Numbered from the stretch's first letter, positions 48,194 to 56,241 are shown. The stretch: DNA of 64,000 nt from an uncultured Eubacteriales bacterium (GCA_900317905.1 ONIN01000001.1:1-64000), one strand, 5' to 3'. Translations and numbers: made by a program. The notes: generated by a model not told the origin, from the letters alone.

Positions 48194-50212
48194 ATGACAA
48201 AACGCCTGATTTCCCTTCTGCTGGCAGTTCTCTGCGTTGCGTCGCTGCTGATGATCCCGGCAGCCGCTGTGGAGCCGGAGGAAGGCCCCAACGACGCCGA
48301 GGAAGCAGTGGAAACTGTGCCCCCCGCAGAGACCACGCCCGAAGCGACCGCAGAGCCTGAAGAATCCGCCGCTCCCGCCGAGACTTCGGAGCCTGTGGAG
48401 ACTGCCGCGCCTGCTGAGACGTCTGAGCCCACTGCCACCCCGGATGTGACGCCGACCCCGGCTCCCACCGAGACGCCGAAGCCGACGCCCACACCGAAAC
48501 CCACGCCTACCCCGGCGCCGACTCCCTGGTATCAGAATGCCATGGATTACGCCGTGGACAACAATCTGCTTCAGGGCGATAACAAGGGAAATCTGATGCC
48601 CAACGAGAAGGCCAGCCGCGCCCAGGTCGCCACGATCCTGACCCGCGTCTTCGGCCTCACGGAAGGGAAGACCATCACCCAGTTCAGTGATGTGAGCAAG
48701 AGCGCCTGGTATTATAACGCCCTCTCCGTGGCTGCGGAAATGGGCATCCTGAAAGGCGACACCGAGTTTAACATGCGTCCCAACGCCAACATCACCCGCG
48801 AGGAGACCTTCGTGATCATCGCCCGCACCTTCTCCATCCCCGACGGCAAGGCCTCTTCTCTTGCGGCCTTCGCGGATGTGGAGCAGGTGGACAGCTGGGC
48901 TGCCCCTGCGATGGCCGGCCTGGTGGAGCGCGGACTCCTCCAGGGCAGCAAGGGCCTGCTGTCTCCCAGAGCCAACATCACCCGCGCCGAGTTTGCGCAG
49001 GTGCTCTATAACATGGGTATCGTGTTCTTCAAGGATCCCCCGGATCTGCCCGAGGAGGGTTTCGCGGTCTATACCGGCTCCAAGACCCTGGATGTGTCCG
49101 ATTTCAAAGGCACCCTTTATCTGGCCGGCTCCGGCAAGTCTGTGACCCTGGAGGGAGACGCCCGGGAGGCTTCCGTCTATATCCGCAAGGATCCCGGTGC
49201 GGAGATCACCGTGAACGGGGAAGTGGGCGACGTCCACCTTTGCACCCGGGGCGCCATGCTCCAGGGCAGCGGCAGAGCCATGTCTGTGGAAGTGGCTGCG
49301 CTGTATGCGGAGAACAACCTCAACTGCGGCATGTCGTCCGTCAACTATGATGCTGGCCTCGCCGGCGTCTCCGGTGTGACCAATGAGCCCGCGGCGCTGA
49401 CCCCCGACCGTCGTACCACCAATATCACGATCACCTATTCCGGCATGGATCCCACCGGCGCGAAAAGCGGCAGAAAGTGCACGGTCCACTGGTGGGTGGA
49501 CGGCAAGCGCATGTCCAGCACCTCCGTGGTCCTCAGCGGCAACGGCGGCACCCTGACCCTCCCGGTGGCTGAGACCCTCTGGCGGCGGGATATGCCCTCT
49601 GAGCGCAGCGTGAAGGTGCAGCTGCTCTACGGCACGGATTCCGTGTCCAACGCGGTCATCATCCCGGTGAAGAATTACACCGACGCGGAGTACAACGCCA
49701 TCGCGAAAAACAACACTTATCCCTATAAGATCGAGGTCTGCCGCAGCCAGTGCACGGTCATGGTCTACGGCATGAACAAGAGCGGCGAATACAACATCCT
49801 GCACAAGGTCTTCGTCTGCAGCCCCGGCTATGCTACTCCGCTGGGCACCTTCCACACCGGCACCAAATGGCGCTGGGAGGTTCTGATGGGCGGCGTCTGG
49901 GGACAGTACTGCACCCAGGTCTATCAGGGCATCCTGTTCCACTCGGTGTTCTATCACTCCACCGACCCCAGCACCCTCTATTACAACGCCTACAACCAGC
50001 TGGGCACCATCTGCTCCCACGGCTGCATCCGCGTGACGGTGGCCGACGCCAAGTGGCTCTATGAAAACTGCCCCTCCGGCACGGCGGTGCACATCTACGA
50101 CAGCAACTCTCTCCCCGTGGCGAAGCCTACCGCCCAGAAGATCCCCACCGACAGCCCGTGGCGCGGCTGGGATCCCACCGATCCCGATTCCAGAAACCCC
50201 TGGAAGAAGTAA
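48194..50212 (+). CDS. SLH-anchored L,D-transpeptidase
   Basis: 672 residues. Signal peptide ~1-24 (LISLLLAVLCVASLLMIPAAA), then a ~90-residue linker of Pro, Thr, Glu and Ala repeats (PTPTPKPTPTPAPTP). Three SLH repeats (~115-290) come next, then a middle region of unknown fold (about 295-490) and a C-terminal YkuD domain whose active site is SHGCIRVT with Cys611; a paired His lies in FHSVFYHS. Such enzymes make 3-3 crosslinks in peptidoglycan and resist most beta-lactams. SLH modules at the N-terminal side are unusual. ATG at 48194 follows GAGGAG at 11 bases. Confidence 0.9.
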   Translation: MTKRLISLLLAVLCVASLLMIPAAAVEPEEGPNDAEEAVETVPPAETTPEATAEPEESAAPAETSEPVETAAPAETSEPTATPDVTPTPAPTETPKPTPTPKPTPTPAPTPWYQNAMDYAVDNNLLQGDNKGNLMPNEKASRAQVATILTRVFGLTEGKTITQFSDVSKSAWYYNALSVAAEMGILKGDTEFNMRPNANITREETFVIIARTFSIPDGKASSLAAFADVEQVDSWAAPAMAGLVERGLLQGSKGLLSPRANITRAEFAQVLYNMGIVFFKDPPDLPEEGFAVYTGSKTLDVSDFKGTLYLAGSGKSVTLEGDAREASVYIRKDPGAEITVNGEVGDVHLCTRGAMLQGSGRAMSVEVAALYAENNLNCGMSSVNYDAGLAGVSGVTNEPAALTPDRRTTNITITYSGMDPTGAKSGRKCTVHWWVDGKRMSSTSVVLSGNGGTLTLPVAETLWRRDMPSERSVKVQLLYGTDSVSNAVIIPVKNYTDAEYNAIAKNNTYPYKIEVCRSQCTVMVYGMNKSGEYNILHKVFVCSPGYATPLGTFHTGTKWRWEVLMGGVWGQYCTQVYQGILFHSVFYHSTDPSTLYYNAYNQLGTICSHGCIRVTVADAKWLYENCPSGTAVHIYDSNSLPVAKPTAQKIPTDSPWRGWDPTDPDSRNPWKK

Positions 50213-50217
50213 AAATC

Positions 50218-50255
50218 AAAAAAGCTTCCTGCTGAAAAACGCAGGAAGCTTTTTT
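50218..50255 (+). terminator. Terminator of the L,D-transpeptidase gene
   Basis: Perfect 15-bp stem AAAAAAGCTTCCTGC (50218-50232) with its complement (50241-50255). Confidence 0.88.
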
Positions 50256-50274
50256 GATGGATTTTACAGAAAAG

Positions 50275-50304
50275 AAAACCTGCCGATGAAAATCGGCAGG
50301 TTTT
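50275..50304 (-). terminator. Terminator of the tRNA gene
   Basis: Perfect 13-bp stem (50275-50287 with 50292-50304), directly after the tRNA 3' end on the minus strand, with T-rich 3' arm. Confidence 0.8.
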
Positions 50305-50305
50305 A

Positions 50306-50381
50306 TGGTGGAGACGGAGGGATTCGAACCCTTGACCTCTCGGATGCGAACCGAACGCTCTCCCAGCTGAGCTACGCCCCC
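50306..50381 (-). tRNA. tRNA-Ala, anticodon CGC
   Basis: 76 bases. Acceptor stem GGGGGCG with CGTCTCC, including the G3-U70 pair that marks alanine tRNAs. D arm GCTC/GAGC, anticodon stem TTCGG/CCGAG with loop TTCGCAT (anticodon CGC, reads GCG), T arm AAGGG/CCCTC with TTCGAAT. The CCA end is encoded. Stands alone with its own promoter (50396-50423) and terminator. Confidence 0.95.
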
Positions 50382-50395
50382 ACACAGGCTTGATT

Positions 50396-50423
50396 ATTAT
50401 AACACATTTTTTCGATTTGTAAA
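50396..50423 (-). promoter_or_regulatory. Promoter of tRNA-Ala
   Basis: TTTACA (50418-50423), 16-bp spacer, TATAAT (50396-50401) on the minus strand, 14 bases before the tRNA 5' end. Confidence 0.75.
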
Positions 50424-50581
50424 GCATTTTTTTCTGGTTTCACGGAATTTTGGCGGAAGAAAACCGGAAAGATTTTCACGAAAAAATCCGTCATAATTTG
50501 CGCATTATGCAGCAATATCAGAATGCATATGGCGGTGAAAAGAAAAACGCTCCAGTGAAAACTTTAACCGCGAAAACCCCT

Positions 50582-50609
50582 TTTACTTCAACAAAAACTG
50601 TGTTATAAT
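50582..50609 (+). promoter_or_regulatory. Promoter of the decarboxylase operon
   Basis: TATAAT at 50604-50609; the -35 is weaker (TTTACT at 50582-50587, 16-bp spacer). The stretch 50424-50581 shows nothing else recognisable. Confidence 0.6.
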
Positions 50610-50661
50610 CGTTCGGTAAACTTGGAAAAACGTACAAATTTTCCGAAAGGATGGTAGGTCA

Positions 50662-52044
50662 ATGAAAGTACAGTTTACGGAGACCGTTCTGCGTGATGCG
50701 AACCAGTCTCTGATCGCAACGCGGCTGCCCTATGCGAAGTTCGAGCCCATTCTGGAGACGATCGACCAGGCCGGCTTCTATTCCGCAGAAGTCTGGGGCG
50801 GCGCGACCTTCGACGTGTGCCTCCGCTTCCTGAATGAGGATCCGTGGGAGCGTCTGAGAAAGATCCGCGCGAAGATGCCCAACACCAAGCTGCAGATGCT
50901 GCTCCGCGGCCAGAACATTCTCGGCTACAAGCACTACAGCGACGATGCTGTCCGCCGTTTCGTCCGCGCATCCGTGCGCAACGGCATCGACATCATCCGC
51001 ATCTTTGACGCGCTCAACGACGTGGATAACCTGAAGGTTGCCATTGAGGAGACCGTCAAGCAGGGCGCCATGGCTTCCGGCACCATCTCCTACACCACCA
51101 GCCCGGTGCACACCCTGGACAAGTACGTCTCCATGGTGAAGGAGCTGCAGACCATGGGCGTTGCCTCCATCTGCATCAAGGACATGGCCGGCATCCTGAG
51201 CCCCAAGTGCGCTTACGATCTGGTCTCCGCCATCAAGGACGCGGTGGATCTGCCCGTCGTGGTGCACACCCACTGCACCACCGGTACCGCTTTCATGACT
51301 TATCTGAAGGCTGTCGAGGCCGGCGCCGACGTCATCGATACCGCCATTTCTCCCTTCTCCGGCGGCACCAGCCAGCCCGCCACCGAGACCCTGAACTTCA
51401 CCCTGAAGGAAATGGGCTACGAGACCGGCCTGGACGACAGCAAGCTGCTGGAGATGGCCAACTTCTTCAAGCCCGTCCGCGCCGACTTCCTGGCCGACGG
51501 CACCCTGAACCCGATCTCCATGGCCACGGACACCCAGTGCCTGACCTACCAGATCCCCGGCGGCATGCTCTCCAACCTGCTGAGCCAGCTGAAGATGCTG
51601 AACGCGCTGGACAAGTTCGACGAGGCTCTGCTGGAGACCCCGCGCGTCCGCAAGGACATGGGCTATCCTCCGCTGGTGACTCCCACCAGCCAGCTGGTCG
51701 GCACCCAGGCGGTGCAGAACGTGCTGGCAGGTGAGCGCTACAAGAACGTCGGCGCCGAGATCAAGGCTTACTGCCGCGGCGAGTACGGCAAGACCCCGGC
51801 TCCCATCGATCCGGAGATCCGCGCCAAGATCCTGGCCGGCGAAGAGCCTGTGAAGGGCCGCTACGCCGAGTCCATCGCCCCCGAGTTTGAGGCTGCCAAG
51901 GAGCATCTGGGCGCTGACGCCCGCTGCGAGGAGGACGTCCTCAGCTACATCGCCTTCCCCCAGGTGGCAGAGAACTTCTTCGAAGCCCGCCGCGAGGCGG
52001 AGGAGAAGGTCTGCAAGTACAGCATCGAGCCCATCGAGGAATGA
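50662..52044 (+). CDS. oadA: Oxaloacetate decarboxylase alpha (carboxyltransferase) subunit
   Basis: 460 residues. Carboxyltransferase barrel that moves CO2 from oxaloacetate to biotin. TETVLRDANQSLIATRLP (11-16 RDANQS, metal/substrate loop), AEVWGGATFDVCLRF, the catalytic-lysine segment SICIKDMAGIL and metal histidines in VVHTHCTTGTA are intact. The C-terminus stops before any biotin domain; that is encoded separately at 52408. Related 5S/pyruvate-carboxylase subunits share these motifs, but the OadB neighbour supports a sodium pump. RBS AAAGGATGG. Codon use indicates high expression. Confidence 0.92.
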   Translation: MKVQFTETVLRDANQSLIATRLPYAKFEPILETIDQAGFYSAEVWGGATFDVCLRFLNEDPWERLRKIRAKMPNTKLQMLLRGQNILGYKHYSDDAVRRFVRASVRNGIDIIRIFDALNDVDNLKVAIEETVKQGAMASGTISYTTSPVHTLDKYVSMVKELQTMGVASICIKDMAGILSPKCAYDLVSAIKDAVDLPVVVHTHCTTGTAFMTYLKAVEAGADVIDTAISPFSGGTSQPATETLNFTLKEMGYETGLDDSKLLEMANFFKPVRADFLADGTLNPISMATDTQCLTYQIPGGMLSNLLSQLKMLNALDKFDEALLETPRVRKDMGYPPLVTPTSQLVGTQAVQNVLAGERYKNVGAEIKAYCRGEYGKTPAPIDPEIRAKILAGEEPVKGRYAESIAPEFEAAKEHLGADARCEEDVLSYIAFPQVAENFFEARREAEEKVCKYSIEPIEE

Positions 52045-52055
52045 GGTAGCGCGCC

Positions 52056-52406
52056 ATGACGAATTACAATTTTGGACAGGCGCTTCTGGACTCTCTGGTC
52101 GGTATTCTGGTGGTGTTCTTCGCGCTGATCCTGTTGATGTGCATCATCAAGATCATGACCGCCGTCGGTGACAGCCGCGAGAAGAAAAGAGCCGCTGCTG
52201 CCCCGGCTGTGGAGGCTGCGCCCGCGGTGGCTGCCCCTGTGGCGCCGGCTAAGAAGCTGGCCCCCGGCGTGGCCGGCGAGGTGAAGCTTTATGACACCGA
52301 TCCCCGCACCGCCGCCATGCTCATGGCGATTGTGGCCGACGAGCTGAAGACGCCCATCAACGAGCTGAGATTCATCTCCATCCGTGAGATCAAGGAGGAA
52401 GCCTGA
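52056..52406 (+). CDS. oadG: OadG-family gamma subunit of sodium-pumping decarboxylase
   Basis: 116 residues. One membrane helix near the start (LLDSLVGILVVFFALILLMCII), an Ala/Pro/Val linker and a C-terminal part with DTDPRTAAMLMAIVADEL and ISIREI. The small gamma subunit holds the alpha and beta subunits together. The extended C-terminal domain is typical of clostridial versions. The start follows GAGGTAGCGCGCC; the biotin-protein gene follows after one base. Confidence 0.85.
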   Translation: MTNYNFGQALLDSLVGILVVFFALILLMCIIKIMTAVGDSREKKRAAAAPAVEAAPAVAAPVAPAKKLAPGVAGEVKLYDTDPRTAAMLMAIVADELKTPINELRFISIREIKEEA

Positions 52407-52407
52407 C

Positions 52408-52809
52408 ATGAAATACAAAATTACCCTGAAGGGTACGACTTATGAGGTAGAGGTTGAGAAGGGCGAGGCCATGATCCTCGACGAGTACGAGGCCAAGTCT
52501 CCCGTTCCGCCCGCTCCGGCAGCCCCTGTGATGGTCGCCGCCGCTCCCGTGGCCGCCGCTGCGCCTGCCGCTGCCGCCGCCCCCGCAGCCGTTGCCGCCG
52601 GCACCGTTGTGGAAGCGCCGCTGCCCGGCAACATCTTCGCCATCAAGGTGAAGGAGGGCGACGCCGTCAAGGCCGGCGACGTGCTCATCGTCATCGAGGC
52701 CATGAAGATGGAGAACGAGGTCTGCGCTCCCTCCGACGGTGTGGTCAAGCAGATCGCCGTCTCCAAGGGCGCCATGGTTGCCACCGGCGACACGCTCGTC
52801 GTGATCTGA
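52408..52809 (+). CDS. Biotin carboxyl carrier protein of the decarboxylase
   Basis: 133 residues. An N-terminal beta segment (KITLKGTTYEVEVEKGEA) and an Ala/Pro-rich linker lead to the biotinyl domain with EAMKMENEV; Lys100 is the biotinylation site. It carries CO2 from OadA to the membrane subunit OadB. RBS AAGGAGGA. Here the biotin domain is a free protein rather than a tail of OadA. Confidence 0.93.
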   Translation: MKYKITLKGTTYEVEVEKGEAMILDEYEAKSPVPPAPAAPVMVAAAPVAAAAPAAAAAPAAVAAGTVVEAPLPGNIFAIKVKEGDAVKAGDVLIVIEAMKMENEVCAPSDGVVKQIAVSKGAMVATGDTLVVI

Positions 52810-52821
52810 TGAGGTGACGGG

Positions 52822-54006
52822 ATGCAACATATTTTAGAGACTCTGGGCCGACTGGGAAGCACCTCCGGCTTTACGACCATGAACTGGCAGCAGCTGGTCA
52901 TGATCGTCATTGCCTGTGTGCTGCTTTACCTCGGCCTGGTGAAGAAATTCGAGCCGCTGCTTCTGGTGGGCATCGCCTTCGGCGCGCTGCTCACGAACCT
53001 GCCGGGCTCCAACATGTATCATCCGGAAATGTGGGATGCCTACATCGCCGGCACCATGGGCGTCGGCCAGATCATCCACGAGGGCGGTCTGCTGGACATC
53101 CTCTACATCGGCGTCAAGAGCGGTCTGTACCCGTCCCTGATCTTCATGGGCGTGGGTGCCATGACCGACTTCGGCCCGCTGATCGCAAACCCGAAATCCC
53201 TGCTGCTGGGCGCGGCTGCCCAGTTCGGCATCTTCGCCGCCTTCCTGATGGCGCTGGGCATCTTCGGCTTTGAGCCGAATGTGGCCGCCTCCATCGGCAT
53301 CATCGGCGGCGCCGACGGCCCCACGGCCATCTGGCTGACCAGTAAGCTGGCGCCGAACTATCTGGCTCCCATCGCCATCGCGGCCTACTCCTACATGGCG
53401 CTGATCCCGCTGATCCAGCCGCCGGTCATGCGTCTGCTGACCACCAAGGAGGAGCGGGAGATCAAGATGGAGCAGCTCCGTCCGGTGTCCAAGACCCAGA
53501 AGGTTCTGTTCCCGATCATCGTCACCATCTTTGTGTGCCTGCTGCTGCCCTCCGTGGCGCCGCTGCTGGGCTGCCTGATGCTGGGCAACCTGTTCAAAGA
53601 GTGCGGCCTCACCGATCGTCTCAGCGACACCGCCCAGAACGCCCTTATGAACATCGTCACCATCTTCCTGAGCACCTCCGTCGGTGCCACGGCGGTGGCT
53701 GAGCGCTTCCTCGCGCCCCGCACCCTGTTCATCATCATCCTGGGCCTCATCGCCTTCGAGTTCGCCACCATCGGCGGCCTGCTGCTGGGCAAGCTGATGT
53801 GCAAGCTCTCCGGCGGCAAGATCAACCCGCTGATCGGCTCTGCCGGCGTGTCCGCTGTCCCCATGGCTGCCCGCGTCAGCCAGCTGGAGGGCGCCCGCGC
53901 CAACCCGTCCAACTTCCTGCTCATGCACGCCATGGGCCCGAACGTGGCCGGCGTCATCGGCTCCGCTGTCGCTGCCGGCTTCCTGCTGGCGGTCTTCGGC
54001 GGCTGA
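52822..54006 (+). CDS. oadB: Oxaloacetate decarboxylase beta subunit (Na+ pump)
   Basis: 394 residues with about nine to eleven membrane helices. It decarboxylates carboxybiotin and exports Na+. Key motifs: IGIIGGADGPTAIWL (Asp165, known to matter for Na+), FMGVGAMTDFGPL, NPLIGSAGVSAVPMAARVSQ and HAMGPNVAGVIGSA. Glutaconyl- or methylmalonyl-CoA decarboxylase beta subunits are close relatives; the carboxyltransferase type at 50662 favours oxaloacetate. Last gene of the operon. Confidence 0.93.
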   Translation: MQHILETLGRLGSTSGFTTMNWQQLVMIVIACVLLYLGLVKKFEPLLLVGIAFGALLTNLPGSNMYHPEMWDAYIAGTMGVGQIIHEGGLLDILYIGVKSGLYPSLIFMGVGAMTDFGPLIANPKSLLLGAAAQFGIFAAFLMALGIFGFEPNVAASIGIIGGADGPTAIWLTSKLAPNYLAPIAIAAYSYMALIPLIQPPVMRLLTTKEEREIKMEQLRPVSKTQKVLFPIIVTIFVCLLLPSVAPLLGCLMLGNLFKECGLTDRLSDTAQNALMNIVTIFLSTSVGATAVAERFLAPRTLFIIILGLIAFEFATIGGLLLGKLMCKLSGGKINPLIGSAGVSAVPMAARVSQLEGARANPSNFLLMHAMGPNVAGVIGSAVAAGFLLAVFGG

Positions 54007-54022
54007 TCGATCCCCAGATATC

Positions 54023-54053
54023 AAAGTGCCTGTCATCCCGGCAGGCACTTTTT
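54023..54053 (+). terminator. Terminator of the decarboxylase operon
   Basis: AAAGTGCCTG (54023-54032) pairs with CAGGCACTTT (54042-54051), then T residues. Confidence 0.87.
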
Positions 54054-54065
54054 CTGTGGATTATG

Positions 54066-54094
54066 TTGACATAAGTCCGTTTTGTGAGTAGAAT
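54066..54094 (+). promoter_or_regulatory. Promoter of the lipoprotein gene
   Basis: Perfect TTGACA (54066-54071), 17-bp spacer, TAGAAT (54089-54094). Confidence 0.75.
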
Positions 54095-54113
54095 AGCCGC
54101 ATGGAGGGATCTT

Positions 54114-54872
54114 ATGAAAAAGAAAAAAATTATCCTATTTTTGCTTGTTTTTGCGTTGCTGATCGCTTTGGCAGCTTGTTCGAAATCCGAGAAGTCTCAG
54201 GGAAGTGAAGCCGCAGACACCGCCGTGTCCGAGAGTCTAAATGCTGAAAATATGCAGAAGGAAGCGGATCTCTTAGCCGAGGCGCTGCGTCTGCAGAACG
54301 AGCCGGCCGACGACTATGTGATCCAGGCCAACGACTTTTCCATGTCCAGAGCGCTGTTTGAAAATCGTGTTCAGTCCGTCATGCTCTCCGGTGTCAGCAG
54401 GGAGGACGCGGAGCAGAACGTTCTGAACTATGTGGTGGTGCAGACGCTGTACCATGCGGCGCTCAACGCCGGCGTCACGATTGACGAAGCGCAGTTCCAG
54501 CAGGATACGGCGTCTGCCCGTCAGCAACTGGAAACGGCCATGGCTGAGGACGAAACCGCAGGCGGCAGCCGCTATGAGCTCACCAAGGTTTTCCTGGACG
54601 CTCTGGAGGCCAACGGCATCAAGGAGGATTACTGGTCGCTGCTTGCAGAATATGACAGAATGCAGGTAACGATCCTCCAATATACCAGAATGCTCCACGA
54701 CAACAACTACATCGGCCAGGGCTACTCCACCGACGACCAGGCCGGATATCTGCAGTACTGTCTGGATGTCACCCGCGGAGAGATGGAGGCCCAGAACGTC
54801 CAGTTCGCTCCGGACATCCAGTGGGAGCTCAACGGTTTGAATTACCACTATTATCTCTGGCCCGAGCTTTAA
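54114..54872 (+). CDS. Lipoprotein of unknown function, SurA-N/foldase-like helices
   Basis: 252 residues. Signal with lipobox (FALLIALAAC; lipidated Cys22). The mature part is mostly helical and acidic. ANDFSMSRALFENRV and EQNVLNYVVVQTLYHAALNAGVTIDEAQF resemble the N-terminal chaperone region of SurA/PrsA foldases, but no parvulin domain follows. It may be a chaperone-like lipoprotein or unrelated. RBS GGAGGG. Monocistronic. Confidence 0.75.
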   Translation: MKKKKIILFLLVFALLIALAACSKSEKSQGSEAADTAVSESLNAENMQKEADLLAEALRLQNEPADDYVIQANDFSMSRALFENRVQSVMLSGVSREDAEQNVLNYVVVQTLYHAALNAGVTIDEAQFQQDTASARQQLETAMAEDETAGGSRYELTKVFLDALEANGIKEDYWSLLAEYDRMQVTILQYTRMLHDNNYIGQGYSTDDQAGYLQYCLDVTRGEMEAQNVQFAPDIQWELNGLNYHYYLWPEL

Positions 54873-54881
54873 TCAATCACG

Positions 54882-54910
54882 AAATAACGCCCGATGAGGG
54901 CGTTATTTTT
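54882..54910 (+). terminator. Terminator of the lipoprotein gene
   Basis: AAATAACGCCC (54882-54892) pairs with GGGCGTTATTT (54898-54908) with T-run. It also touches the 3' end of the small minus-strand gene. Confidence 0.85.
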
Positions 54911-55085
54911 ATGCGCAGAAATCCGTCGTTTCCGGGATTGCGCTGTCTGTATCAGCCGAAACCGTCTCCACCACGAAGGTCTGCTCCGCGGCGGCCTGGG
55001 CGTCATTGTCGGCGTTTTTGGCGAATGCCATCACGCCCATGGACAGGATCAGGGTAAAAATCAGAGCCAGAATGCGTTTCTTCAT
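54909..55085 (-). CDS. Tiny secreted protein
   Basis: 58 residues. Signal peptide (MKKRILALIFTLILSMGVMAFA) followed by a ~36-residue acidic tail (NADNDAQAAAEQTFVVETV...) ending in DFCA. AAAGGAG lies 9 bases before the ATG at 55085. No family recognised; the single Cys near the end is notable. No convincing promoter seen. It could be a surface peptide or a fast-evolving orphan. Confidence 0.6.
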   Translation of the reverse strand: MKKRILALIFTLILSMGVMAFAKNADNDAQAAAEQTFVVETVSADTDSAIPETTDFCA

Positions 55086-55212
55086 GGTGATCATCTCCTT
55101 TGTGCCGAGCATACCACCCGAAACTTAATCGAACCTGAAAACCGGAACCCGCAAGGCGCCTTTTGTCATAGGATGCTGCGGGATCCCGATATTTTTCAAG
55201 GAGGTATGTAAT

Positions 55213-55638
55213 TTGGAAGACTGCACCTACAAGCAGGGCAAGCTGCCGGGCTGCGCGCCGCTGGCCATGGCCTACACGCCCATGCAGGCGAGCAGCGAGC
55301 CAGCCTATGAAGACAAGATGGCGCTGGCCCGGGGCACCCTGTTCCCGGGGCTGGATCTGCCCTTCATGAACATGGTGAACACACCGGAGAACCTCTCCAC
55401 GCCCCTGTGCGAGTTGATGGCGCTGGATTTTGTTGTCCAGGAGCTTAAGCTCTATCTGGACACCCATCCCAAAGATAAGGAGGCCTTCGCCGCACTCCAG
55501 ACCTGTATCCGCCTGAGCAGGGAAGGGCGCAAGCGCTATGTGGAGCGCTACGGCGCCGTCACGATCGACGATATGCGCTGCGCCGAATCCTTCACCTGGA
55601 TCGACCAGCCGTGGCCCTGGCAGTGGAAGGAGGACTGA
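55213..55638 (+). CDS. CotJA-CotJB fusion spore coat protein
   Basis: 141 residues. Residues ~13-50 match clostridial CotJA (CAPLAMAYTPMQ, then ALARGTLFPGLDLPF). Residues ~65-141 match CotJB (MALDFVVQELKLYLDTHPKD, KRYVERYGAVTIDDM, and a final WIDQPWPWQWKED). In other spore formers these are two genes. No ribosome site or start lies at the junction, so it is a true fusion. The TTG start at 55213 has AAGGAGGT at 7 bases. CotJ proteins are inner coat parts made in the mother cell under sigma-E. Confidence 0.88.
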   Translation: MEDCTYKQGKLPGCAPLAMAYTPMQASSEPAYEDKMALARGTLFPGLDLPFMNMVNTPENLSTPLCELMALDFVVQELKLYLDTHPKDKEAFAALQTCIRLSREGRKRYVERYGAVTIDDMRCAESFTWIDQPWPWQWKED

Positions 55639-55641
55639 GCG

Positions 55642-56238
55642 ATGTTTGTCTATGAGAAGAAGCTGCAATACCCCGTGCGGATCAAAAACCCCAATCCCAA
55701 GCTGGCAAAGTTTATCATTTCGCAGTACGGCGGCCCCGACGGTGAGCTCGGTGCCTCCATGCGGTATCTGAGCCAGCGGTTCTCCATGCCCTACCCGGAG
55801 CTGGCGGGCATCCTGACGGACATCGGCGTGGAGGAGCTGGGACACCTCGAAATGGTCGGCACCATCATCTATCAGCTGACCCGGAACATGACCCCGGAGC
55901 AGGTGAAGGCCGCCGGGCTGGAGCCCTACTTCGTGGATCACACCGCCGGCGTCTACCCGCAGTTCGCCTCCGGTACGCCCTGGACGGCGGCCACCATCGC
56001 GGTGAAGGGCGACGTGATCACCGACCTCACCGAGGACATGGGCGCAGAGCAGAAGGCCCGCACCACTTATGACAACATCCTCCGCCTCAGCGACGATCCC
56101 GACGTGAACGACGTCATCAAATTCCTCAGAGAGCGGGAGGTCGTGCACTTCCAGCGCTTCGGCGAGGCCCTGCGCATCGCCACCGACCGGATGGACGAGA
56201 AAAACTTCTACATGGTGAACCCCGCCTTCGACCGATAA
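55642..56238 (+). CDS. cotJC: CotJC, manganese-catalase-like spore coat protein
   Basis: 198 residues. Ferritin-like di-manganese catalase fold: metal ligands in DGELGAS, IGVEELGHLEMV, DMGAEQKARTTYDN and LREREVVHFQRFGE. YEKKLQYPVRIKNPNPKLAKF is the usual CotJC start. Likely protects the spore from peroxide or forms the coat lattice. Begins 3 bases after the CotJA-B fusion stop. Confidence 0.93.
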   Translation: MFVYEKKLQYPVRIKNPNPKLAKFIISQYGGPDGELGASMRYLSQRFSMPYPELAGILTDIGVEELGHLEMVGTIIYQLTRNMTPEQVKAAGLEPYFVDHTAGVYPQFASGTPWTAATIAVKGDVITDLTEDMGAEQKARTTYDNILRLSDDPDVNDVIKFLREREVVHFQRFGEALRIATDRMDEKNFYMVNPAFDR

Positions 56239-56241
56239 AAC

